Positions 48,318-54,698 of a stretch of 54,698 nucleotides of DNA are shown one piece after another. A model generated the notes under the pieces. It worked only from the letters and a program-made list of their open reading frames with translations. It did no database searches and was not told the origin of the DNA. The stretch spans positions 1 to 54,698 of the forward strand of contig JAZSCJ010000092.1 of assembly GCA_045602885.1 (NCBI GenBank). Direction: 5' to 3'. How positions within the stretch are numbered: position 1 is the stretch's first letter; every line of letters starts with the position of its first letter. The position numbers and the translations under genes were made by a program. This DNA comes from JAJPXI01 sp045602885 (GTDB taxonomy: Bacteria; Bacillota; Clostridia; Oscillospirales; Oscillospiraceae).

Positions 48318-49636
48318 GGAACCTCACCCGCCGTTGGCTTCGGTGGACGGCCCCTGGGCTTGGATAGCCGGTTGATCTGACAGAATTTATAGACTCGCTC
48401 GGCAGCTATCTTCTCTGTAAAACTCTCAACCGAGACTTCCGGATCACGCAGAGCATCGTAGAGCAGGTCTCGCACATAGTCCTTGGCTCGTCTGGCGTCC
48501 TCCTGGGAGATGGCACCTCTCTGCATATCCTTCGTGATGCGGGAAAAGGCGGTCAGCTTGACCTTCACCTTTGGGATATCTCTGGAAAGCTCTTTCTGAA
48601 CTTCCACCGTGCCGAACTGCCGGCAGGTATAGCCGGGAGCATGAGGGCAGGCACCTTCACAGTACAATGCGTGAACACCGTTTTTCAGCATGAAATATTT
48701 TCCGCAGATGATACAGCGGCGGATGTTGTGCCCGCTGTTCAGAGCCAGCATATAATCCGCCTTCATCAGCGCCTGCAAGCTGTCCGTCACATGCTCCTGA
48801 CAGATGGCGACTGAACCATCCGGCAGCTCCCGCGGCACATAGGAGAGCATATATTGATCGTGTCTCGTATAACAGTCGCCGTAGCTGGTGATGGGATTGA
48901 TGATCAGCTTCTCCGCGATGCGGTCATCGTTATAGAAACCGTAGAGAGCCTCCGCATAGCTTTCAGGTCCGTTGGTCTTCAACTTAGAGATGGCGAACTT
49001 GATAAAATTCCGGATCGTGCCGTTGAACGCACGGATGTCGTGGAGGTACATATCATAGCGGTCGATATGCTTTTTGTATGTATCCCAGGTCCCTTCGGTC
49101 TCACCAAGAAGGCGGAACATCTCGTAATAAAATGTTTCACCCATCTCCGCGTCAGCCTCGCTGGGGCGAAACAGGTCAAATGGTCTCCATGGACCATCCT
49201 CTTCCGGTGCGGTGTCTGCCTCATTAAGTGCAAAGAATTTTTCCGTGGCTGCTCTGAGCCGCTCTATTTGTTCATCCTCCGGCGGTTCGTGTTTCTCCGG
49301 AGGGAATAAACTGAATTGTCCTGTGACTTCACGGATCACAGAAAAGAAAGCGTCATCACTCTCGTCCAGCAACAGGCGGAATACCGTGTATCGGCGCAGC
49401 TCCTGACAGAGCGCATCCATCTCATCATTCAGCTTCCACCAGAGTTCAGAGTCTTTGGTGTGCTCATAGGCCGTCGCAAAAGTGCGGATGCGCGTCATCC
49501 GTTCGTGCATGGGATGGTAGTCATCGGGCGACAGATTCAGCAGATCCTCGGTCAGCTTTCCAGCTTCAAACTGCTGACCGTTCAGTTCCAGGGTGCTGCC
49601 GTAAGTATAGAATACGATGTTGCCTTCCATTTCCAT
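48314..49636 (-). CDS. DUF6076-type protein with zinc-finger-like cysteines
   Basis: A 440-residue soluble protein, I believe of the DUF6076 type seen on integrative elements of Clostridia. A C-terminal Cys/His cluster (CIICGKYFML, then YCEGACPHAPGYTC) may bind zinc. The last residues are basic (KPRGRPPKP), like an AT-hook, which suggests DNA binding. ATG 49636 is preferred because AGGAGGG precedes it; the open frame extends upstream into the promoter region. It is divergent from the ATPase gene and cotranscribed with the sigma-like gene. Confidence 0.6.
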   Translation of the reverse strand: MEMEGNIVFYTYGSTLELNGQQFEAGKLTEDLLNLSPDDYHPMHERMTRIRTFATAYEHTKDSELWWKLNDEMDALCQELRRYTVFRLLLDESDDAFFSVIREVTGQFSLFPPEKHEPPEDEQIERLRAATEKFFALNEADTAPEEDGPWRPFDLFRPSEADAEMGETFYYEMFRLLGETEGTWDTYKKHIDRYDMYLHDIRAFNGTIRNFIKFAISKLKTNGPESYAEALYGFYNDDRIAEKLIINPITSYGDCYTRHDQYMLSYVPRELPDGSVAICQEHVTDSLQALMKADYMLALNSGHNIRRCIICGKYFMLKNGVHALYCEGACPHAPGYTCRQFGTVEVQKELSRDIPKVKVKLTAFSRITKDMQRGAISQEDARRAKDYVRDLLYDALRDPEVSVESFTEKIAAERVYKFCQINRLSKPRGRPPKPTAGEVP

Positions 49637-49727
49637 AAGCACCCTCCTCTCAGTAATTTGTCCTACCTGACTTTTAATCTGTCCATGCTTTTTATAAGAA
49701 TACCATGTTTTCCTCCACAATACAAGC

Positions 49728-49764
49728 AGAGGGGTGAGGCGTACAGCTTCACCTCTACTTTTTT
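49728..49764 (+). terminator. Terminator-like hairpin before the ATPase gene
   Basis: An ~11-bp stem (49728-49740 with 49746-49756, one bulge) followed by CTTTTTTATT. It ends only a few bases before the GGAGGT ribosome-binding site (49769-49774), so it is either an attenuator for the ATPase or the terminator of a deleted gene. Confidence 0.6.
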
Positions 49765-49779
49765 ATTCGGAGGTACTAC

Positions 49780-50856
49780 ATGAAACAAAACGAAAAACAT
49801 CTGCGCACCATCGACGGCGCAACCCTGATGAGCCAACCGCTGAAGCCGCTGAACTTCGTGGTAGACTCGCTGCTCTCTCAGGGACTGCATATCCTGGCGG
49901 GCTCACCGAAGGTAGGTAAGTCATGGTTGGCGCTGTGGCTGTCGGTGACGGTGGCCAGGGGTGACCCGGTCTGGGGGATGCCCACCAAAGGAGGCACCAC
50001 ACTCTATCTCGCGCTGGAGGATTCCGCGCTCCGCATTCAGAATCGTCTGTACGAGATCACCGAGGACGCTCCCGCCAACGTCCATTTCAGCACCGAGAGT
50101 TTTATCCTCGGAAAAGGTCTGGAGGAACAGCTGACCAACTTCCTCAAGGAGCATCCGGACACCTCTCTGATTATCATCGACACGCTGCAGCTCATCCGCG
50201 GCACCGGTTACGACAACACCTATGCCAACGACTACCGTGACCTGTCTGTGCTGAAGCAGATCGCGGATGAACACGGCATCGCCATCCTGCTGATCCACCA
50301 TCTGCGGAAGGAACCGGCGGAGGATGTGTTCAGCCGCATCTCCGGCACTACCGCCATCAGCGGTGCGGTGGATTCCAGCTTCACATTGGTGGAGGACAAG
50401 CGCGGAAGTGGTCGTGCGAAGCTCTCCTGCATCGGGCGGGACATTGAGTATCGTGAGATCGAACTGAAGCGCGGCGAGGAAAATATCTGGGTGGTAGTCA
50501 GCGACAGCAGGGTGCAGCCGTTGCTGCTGGAGAGCCGCGTCACATTTCTACTCTCTGAATTCATGAAACAGAGAACAGAATTTATCGGCACTCCCACCGA
50601 ACTCTCACAGCAGATCGACCCTGCCGGTGCCGAGCAGATCACGCCGAAGAAAGTATCCCGGCTGGTTCTGCAAAGCGTCGACGCTCTAAGCAAAACCGGC
50701 ATCTCCGCCTCTGTCAGAAGGAGCAACGGCAAGCGGCTCATCGAACTGCGCCGTGCCGATAGTGTCGATATTCCCGGCGCCGGAGAAAGCGGCACTTGCG
50801 ACCCTGTCGAGGCCACAGGAGGCGATTTGCGGGGCTTTCCCGGCGAGGTGGAGTAA
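49780..50856 (+). CDS. RepA-like RecA-fold ATPase (AAA_25 type)
   Basis: A 358-residue ATPase with Walker A LAGSPKVGKSWLA, a LALEDS motif, Walker B-like LIIIDTLQLI and LLIHHLRK. It resembles the hexameric RepA/primase-helicase-like ATPases of plasmids and integrative elements. The C-terminal ~110 residues form a winged-helix-like region. GGAGGT precedes the ATG. Residues from ~335 on are Gly/Pro-rich and may be read-through of a join with the sequence behind. It is presumably part of element replication. Confidence 0.72.
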   Translation: MKQNEKHLRTIDGATLMSQPLKPLNFVVDSLLSQGLHILAGSPKVGKSWLALWLSVTVARGDPVWGMPTKGGTTLYLALEDSALRIQNRLYEITEDAPANVHFSTESFILGKGLEEQLTNFLKEHPDTSLIIIDTLQLIRGTGYDNTYANDYRDLSVLKQIADEHGIAILLIHHLRKEPAEDVFSRISGTTAISGAVDSSFTLVEDKRGSGRAKLSCIGRDIEYREIELKRGEENIWVVVSDSRVQPLLLESRVTFLLSEFMKQRTEFIGTPTELSQQIDPAGAEQITPKKVSRLVLQSVDALSKTGISASVRRSNGKRLIELRRADSVDIPGAGESGTCDPVEATGGDLRGFPGEVE

Positions 50857-51134
50857 ACACCCGCAGCAGTACGAAAGCTCGTTTGTGGCCCGTTTCTGCG
50901 GAGGGTTACGGCAGAGAGAAAAATCACCTCTTTAGAGGTGGCCAGCATCGCGTTTGTCTGGTCTGCGGCAATGCCGCTGCCCGCCTTCCGCACACATTCC
51001 GGGCAGAAGCCCGGACCCACTTCGGAGCAAAGTCCACTGTACTCGGAACACCCTGCGGGAGAGGGTATTCCGAGTGCCGTTCCCTTGCTCCTCAGTTCCA
51101 AACGAAACCCGCTCCGCTGGGCTTTCGTTTGGGT
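50857..51134. other. Hairpin-rich gap between ATPase and recombinase remnant
   Basis: Four successive inverted repeats: 50925-50940 (6 bp), 50998-51015 (7 bp), 51041-51075 (about 12 bp with mismatches) and 51098-51132 (12-13 bp with one bulge). The region is open in one frame but that translation resembles no protein I know. It may be an origin-like or structural DNA region of the element, or a scrambled join. Confidence 0.5.
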
Positions 51135-52721
51135 CAAGAAAACGATTTTAACGGCTTTGAGAATGTCATATTCCTTGCTGATGATGGCTACTCCGGCACA
51201 AACTTCGAGCGGCCTTCCTGGAAGAAGGTCATTGAGATGATTGAAAATGGCGAGGTGGAAACTCTGATCGTCAAAGACCTCAGCCGACTCGGTCGTGAGT
51301 ACCTGCAGGTGGGTTACTATACGGAAATCTACTTCCCGCAAAAGGGAGTACGCTTCATTGCGGTCAATGATGGAGTGGATTCTCTGGTGGCAAGCAGCAC
51401 CGATTTCAATCCCATCCGCAACTGGGCAAACGAACTCCATGCCAAGGACACCAGTAAAAAGGTGCGTGCCATCAAGCGGATGCAGGCCGAACGTGGTGAA
51501 CGCTATGGCGGCAAAGCGCCGTATGGCTACAAGAAGCGAGCTTTAGACAGTAAGGAAATCATTCCCGATGAAGAGACCTCTCCCATCGTGAGGTACATCT
51601 TCGAACTGTGCGCTGGCGGCAAGGGACCGAAACAAATCGCACGCATTCTGGAAAATGATCAGGTGCTGACACCCGCCCATTACTACTACCGCAAGAATGG
51701 TAAAGGACAGGCGGGAATGGATATGCAACGTCCCTACGGTTGGAGCAGCACCTCGATAGCAGGCATTCTCGCAAACCAGGCCTACCTCGGTCATACGCAT
51801 CTGCAAAAGAGTTCCACCATCTCCTACAAGAACAAAACCAGAGTGGATACGCCTGAAAGCGAGCAGGTCATTGTCAAGAATACTCACGAGCCGTTGATCA
51901 CACAGGAACTCTGGGATATTGTTCAGGATGTGCGCGCTCACAAGCGCAGACCTCCCAAACACATGGACGAGCCTAATATGTTCGCAGGTCTTGTCTTCTG
52001 TGCTGACTGCGGTAAGACCATGGTGCTGTACCGAACTGAGGCCATCAAGCGCTCCCAGTTCCATCTCAAGTGCTATACCTACGGCAAAAAGGGGAAGAAA
52101 TACTGCACGCCGCATCAGATCCGAGAATCTGATTTGAAACAGGTTGTCTTGGATGACCTGCGCAGAGTTACCCACTATGCCAGAATGAAGGAGCGACAGT
52201 TTGCGTCCTATATCAACGCAAAAAACAGCGCCGAGCTCCGACAGGAGATCAATGCTCTGCAAAGAGAATTGGATACCATGCAGAGAAGAAGCGATGAACT
52301 CACCGCTCTGTTCAAGCGGCTCTACGAGGACAATGTCCTTGGCCGCATTACCAATGAGCAATTCCGCAGGCTATCTGCTGACTACAACGCCGAACAGAAA
52401 ACGCTGGAGGAAGCTATTCCTGTAAAACAGGAACGGTTGGCTAAGTTGAAAGCATCGGCGGCAAACGTGGAGGCTTTTATTGAAAAGGCAAAGCGGTTCA
52501 GAACCATCAATGAACTGACTCCCGAACTCCTGCGGTTGTTCATTCAGCGGATTGAAATCGGTGAGCGTGCAAAGAAATATTCGCACTCTGCCGCACAGGA
52601 TATTCGCATCGTCTACCGTGACATCGGTATGGTGGACAGCAATATGGAAAAAGGAGAGCAGCCTGTGCACATGGCTACTCTCCCTCAGAGCATCGATGAA
52701 GTTATAAAAATATTGGCCTAA
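51135..52721 (+). pseudogene. Large serine recombinase, 5'-truncated
   Basis: From about 51135 the translation matches large serine recombinases. It shows DDGYSGTNFERPSWKK, IVKDLSRLGREYLQVG, FIAVNDGVDS, the recombinase domain GGKAPYGYKK, a zinc ribbon (CADCGKTMV...CYTYGKKG...YC) and a C-terminal coiled coil. The N-terminal ~50 residues with the catalytic Ser (usually in a Y-x-R-x-S motif) are missing. The open frame upstream is unrelated sequence. No start with a ribosome-binding site is evident, so the enzyme is probably dead. The loss fits an internal deletion joining the ATPase region to the recombinase. Confidence 0.8.
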
Positions 52722-52729
52722 TGGCCCGA

Positions 52730-52769
52730 AAGCACAGAGGCAGGCGGCTTCCGCCGCCCGCCTCTGCTT
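52730..52769 (+). terminator. Hairpin after the recombinase remnant
   Basis: Long GC-rich stem (AGAGGC and GGCGG paired with their complements) between 52730 and 52769, starting 9 nt after the stop. No T-run follows beyond TTCTAAT, so it is a weak intrinsic terminator. Confidence 0.5.
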
Positions 52770-52782
52770 CTAATAATGGATA

Positions 52783-52809
52783 GGTCACAAAATGTACCTA
52801 TGAACACTA
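52783..52809. repeat. Possible right boundary repeat of a mobile island
   Basis: Positions 52783-52802 and 52804-52809 read on the minus strand match the segments at 38726-38746 and 38714-38719. The repeat lies 62 bp after the recombinase stop, a usual place for an element end. Confidence 0.4.
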
Positions 52810-52849
52810 TCAGAATGCAACCGGACTTTTTTAGCTTGTAGAAGTGAAA

Positions 52850-53224
52850 TTACTTCAGCTCGACCTTAGCGCCGACCTCTTCCAGCTTCTTCTTCAGCTC
52901 TTCAGCCTCGTCCTTGGAGACGCCTTCCTTCAGAGCCTTGGGAGCGGACTCAACAGCGGCCTTAGCCTCAGCCAGACCCAGGCCGGTGATCTCACGGACA
53001 ACCTTAATGACCTTGATCTTCTCAGCGCCGACGTCGGTCAGAACCACGTCGAACTCGCTCTTCTCCTCAGCAGCGGGAGCAGCAGCGCCGCCAGCGGCGG
53101 GAGCAGCCATAGCAGCAGCGGAAACGCCAAACTCTTCCTCCAGAGCGTGAACCAGCTCGGACAGTTCCAGAACGGTCAGGCCCTTAACCTCTTCGATGAG
53201 GGCAGTAATCTTCTCAGAAGCCAT
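52850..53224 (-). CDS. rplL: 50S ribosomal protein L7/L12
   Basis: A 124-residue L7/L12, the stalk protein that recruits translation factors. The N-terminal dimerisation domain is LIEEVKGLTVLELSELVHALEE, followed by an Ala/Pro hinge. The C-terminal domain is EKSEFDVVLTDVGAEKIKVIKVVREITGLGLAEAK, read in parts, with the factor-binding helix. AGGAGG precedes the start. It lies 59 nt after rplJ on the minus strand. No clear intrinsic terminator is seen beyond its stop. Confidence 0.97.
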   Translation of the reverse strand: MASEKITALIEEVKGLTVLELSELVHALEEEFGVSAAAMAAPAAGGAAAPAAEEKSEFDVVLTDVGAEKIKVIKVVREITGLGLAEAKAAVESAPKALKEGVSKDEAEELKKKLEEVGAKVELK

Positions 53225-53283
53225 AATAAATTACCTCCTAAAATATGTGTGATGATTTGTTGATGTGTTTGTGTGGGGAATGC

Positions 53284-53817
53284 TTACTCGGCGGCGGGAG
53301 CTTCTGCTTCCACGAAGCCGCCATTCTTTTCGGCGATCGCCTTCAGGACGATAGCCAGGCTGGTGATAGGAGCCAGCATGGTGCCCAGAACCTGAGCCTG
53401 CAGAGCTTCCTTGCCGGGCAGCTCGGCCAGAGCCTTGATCTCGTCCAGGGACAGGACCTTGCCCTCCATGAAGCCGGCCTTGATGATGAACTTGGTGCCG
53501 TTGAACTTCTTGGCGAACTTGTTGATGACGCTCATGGGAGCGATGGGATCGCCGCTGGACAGAGCCAGAGAAGTGGTACCGTTGAGAGCCTCATCCATAC
53601 CCTCCAGGCCGCAGTTGTTGACGGCGAAGCGCAGCAGGGTGTTCTTGATGACGGCGTAGTCCAGATCGGCCTTACGGCACTCGGCACGCAGCTCAGTATC
53701 CTCAGCTACGGTGATGCCCTTGTAATCGACCAGAACACCGGCGGAAGCACCCTTCAGCTTTTCGGTCAGCTCGGCAACGATGGCCTGCTTCTCACTGAGA
53801 ACGTTTGCGTTAGGCAT
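53284..53817 (-). CDS. rplJ: 50S ribosomal protein L10
   Basis: A 177-residue L10, which anchors L7/L12 dimers to the ribosome and represses its own operon through the leader RNA. It starts MPNANVLSEKQAIVAELTEK and has VLVDYKGITVAEDTELR, AVIKNTLLRFAV and a C-terminal helix (LKAIAEKNGG) that binds L7/L12. It lies behind the L10 leader described separately. Confidence 0.97.
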   Translation of the reverse strand: MPNANVLSEKQAIVAELTEKLKGASAGVLVDYKGITVAEDTELRAECRKADLDYAVIKNTLLRFAVNNCGLEGMDEALNGTTSLALSSGDPIAPMSVINKFAKKFNGTKFIIKAGFMEGKVLSLDEIKALAELPGKEALQAQVLGTMLAPITSLAIVLKAIAEKNGGFVEAEAPAAE

Positions 53818-53835
53818 TGTGTTTCACCTCCAGAA

Positions 53836-53966
53836 AATTGCTTGTGTTCAAAGAAATCCTTGAAACAAAAAATGCTGTTTCCGCATCCAAAGACGCAAAA
53901 CAGCACAAAGAAATTTCTTTTATACTGCATTCTCGGCAGGACTTATGGGAGCCTGCTGTCTTTGAA
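53836..53966 (-). ncRNA. Ribosomal protein L10 leader with attenuator
   Basis: The transcribed leader of rplJ-rplL. On the minus strand it contains a structured region (about 53966-53906; for example ACAGCAGG pairing with CCTGC) and then a terminator-like hairpin (53905-53873) followed by six T (53872-53867). L10 leaders in Firmicutes bind L10 and end in such an attenuator. Confidence 0.7.
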
Positions 53967-53976
53967 CACGAATGAC

Positions 53977-54005
53977 ATTATATCATCCCGGACAGGCTGT
54001 GTCAA
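53977..54005 (-). promoter_or_regulatory. Consensus promoter of rplJ-rplL
   Basis: On the minus strand TTGACA (plus 54000-54005), exactly 17 bp, then TATAAT (plus 53977-53982). Both hexamers are perfect sigma-A consensus, as expected for a ribosomal protein operon. Confidence 0.93.
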
Positions 54006-54226
54006 GCATAACCTGTCCGAAAAGATGATGCCTCGTAGAGTTTTTTCGCACAGCGAAAAAACAAAGTGCGATCGGTGCGCAGCAGGACATGTGCCTGCGC
54101 AGCACACCGATGCTTGCCCATTCATACGGGCAACCGCCTTTGCGGTGCAAAGGCGAGGGGGTTATCGCGGCCGGGCTTGTGGCCCGGCCGCGTATCTAAG
54201 GGGGACAGCGTCCCTCTTAGAAGAAA

Positions 54227-54698
54227 TTACATCAGCTTAGCGCCGTTGACCTTAACGCCGGGGCCCATGGTGGAAGCCACGGTGCAGGAACGGATATACT
54301 GACCCTTGGCAGCGGCGGGCTTGGCCTTGACGATAGCGCCGATCAGAGCGTTGAAGTCCTCGGTCAGCTTCTCAGCGCCGAAGGAAACCTTGCCGATGGG
54401 GCAGTGGATGATGTTGGTCTTGTCCAGACGATACTCGACCTTACCGGCCTTGATCTCGTTGACAGCGGTGGTGACGTTGGGGGTCACGGTGCCGGCCTTG
54501 GGGGAGGGCATCAGGCCCTTGGGGCCCAGGACCTTACCCAGACGGCCGACCACACCCATCATATCGGGGCTGGCGACGACCACGTCGAACTCAAACCAGT
54601 TTTCCTTCTGGATCTTCTCAACCAGATCCATATCGCCAACATAGTCAGCACCGGCTGCACGAGCAGCGTCGGCCTTGTCAGCCTTGGCGAACACCAGC
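54227..54698 (-). CDS. rplA: 50S ribosomal protein L1, 5' partial
   Basis: The C-terminal two-thirds of L1; the start lies beyond the right edge and the frame is open to the last base. Visible motifs: FAKADKADAARAAGADYVG, VVASPDMMGVVGRLGKVLGP, GLMPSPKAGTVT and the ending GPGVKVNGAKLM. L1 forms the L1 stalk that helps release E-site tRNA. It precedes rplJ in the usual L11-L1-L10-L12 order, but the gap of ~410 nt contains a separate promoter. Confidence 0.96.
   Translation of the reverse strand, partial: LVFAKADKADAARAAGADYVGDMDLVEKIQKENWFEFDVVVASPDMMGVVGRLGKVLGPKGLMPSPKAGTVTPNVTTAVNEIKAGKVEYRLDKTNIIHCPIGKVSFGAEKLTEDFNALIGAIVKAKPAAAKGQYIRSCTVASTMGPGVKVNGAKLM

Larger units (their letters stand above)
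53818..54226 (-). other. Gap between rplA and rplJ: promoter, L10 leader and hairpins
   Basis: About 409 nt without a gene. The rplJ side holds the promoter and leader. The rplA side (53999-54226) holds four inverted repeats: 54040-54062, 54071-54111, 54166-54192 (11-bp perfect stem) and 54196-54220. Some of these probably end the rplA transcript, though none has a strong T-run on the minus strand. Confidence 0.7.

Noticed and set aside
50796..52721. A full-length recombinase starting at 50796
   Set aside because: The first ~110 codons overlap the ATPase gene and the hairpin region and show no resolvase catalytic domain; only the part from about 51135 is homologous.
38690..52810. Direct-repeat attachment sites of a tyrosine-recombinase island
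   Set aside because: No direct repeat of useful length was found at the two edges, and no tRNA gene or tyrosine recombinase is present; only an inverted pair was seen.

Overview
The window looks like a chromosomal segment of a GC-rich, motile, anaerobic Firmicute of the class Clostridia, most likely Oscillospiraceae (relatives of Oscillibacter, Intestinimonas or Flavonifractor). This placement is an inference from gene order (flgM-flgN-flgK-flgL-DUF6470-fliW-csrA), the FtsA-like and FapA genes in a flagellar locus, SLH surface proteins and the anaerobic molybdoenzyme biology. I saw no tRNA, rRNA or CRISPR array.

Positions 1-32,000 are a motility and cell-surface locus. It opens with the 3' end of fliD, then fliS and a FliT-like chaperone. 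A convergent membrane-anchored C39-like protease follows. Next comes a plus-strand cluster: FtsE-like ATPase, FapA, CheX-like, CheY, FtsA-like protein and a membrane-anchored protein of unknown function. A sigma-28-type promoter precedes flgM-flgN-flgK-flgL-DUF6470-fliW-csrA. On the minus strand lies cheA-cheW-cheR-cheB-hup. Divergent from it are a FliK-like protein, a lone FlhB C-terminal-like protein, a PilZ protein, two very large SLH proteins and a second PilZ protein.

Positions 32,070-38,630 hold a FadR-type GntR regulator with a near-consensus promoter overlapped by a perfect 37-bp palindrome. Behind it is a four-gene operon: a cytoplasmic molybdopterin oxidoreductase, a four-cluster ferredoxin subunit, a TorD chaperone fused to an AsrA-type ferredoxin protein, and an AsrB-type flavoprotein. 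There is no AsrC sulfite reductase. I infer that NAD(P)H electrons pass AsrB -> AsrA -> ferredoxin subunit -> molybdoenzyme, acting on an unknown substrate. This is my best candidate for an undescribed system.

Positions 38,800-47,260 (minus strand) are a nine-gene molybdenum operon: modA, mop, modB, modC, moeA, a second molybdopterin-binding protein, moaA, a MobB-MoaC fusion and a MogA-MoaE-like fusion. Its leader has a near-consensus promoter, a probable Moco-type riboswitch, a tiny reading frame and an intrinsic terminator. The operon supplies molybdate and cofactor and plausibly serves the neighbouring molybdoenzyme.

Positions 47,380-52,770 look like a decayed mobile element: a sigma-like factor, a DUF6076 protein, a RepA-like ATPase, a hairpin-rich gap and a serine recombinase lacking its catalytic N-terminus. 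Similar ~20-bp sequences in inverted orientation at 38,726 and 52,783 may mark its ends, in which case the molybdenum operon would be cargo. The window ends in rplL, rplJ (with promoter and L10 leader) and the 3' part of rplA, all minus strand.
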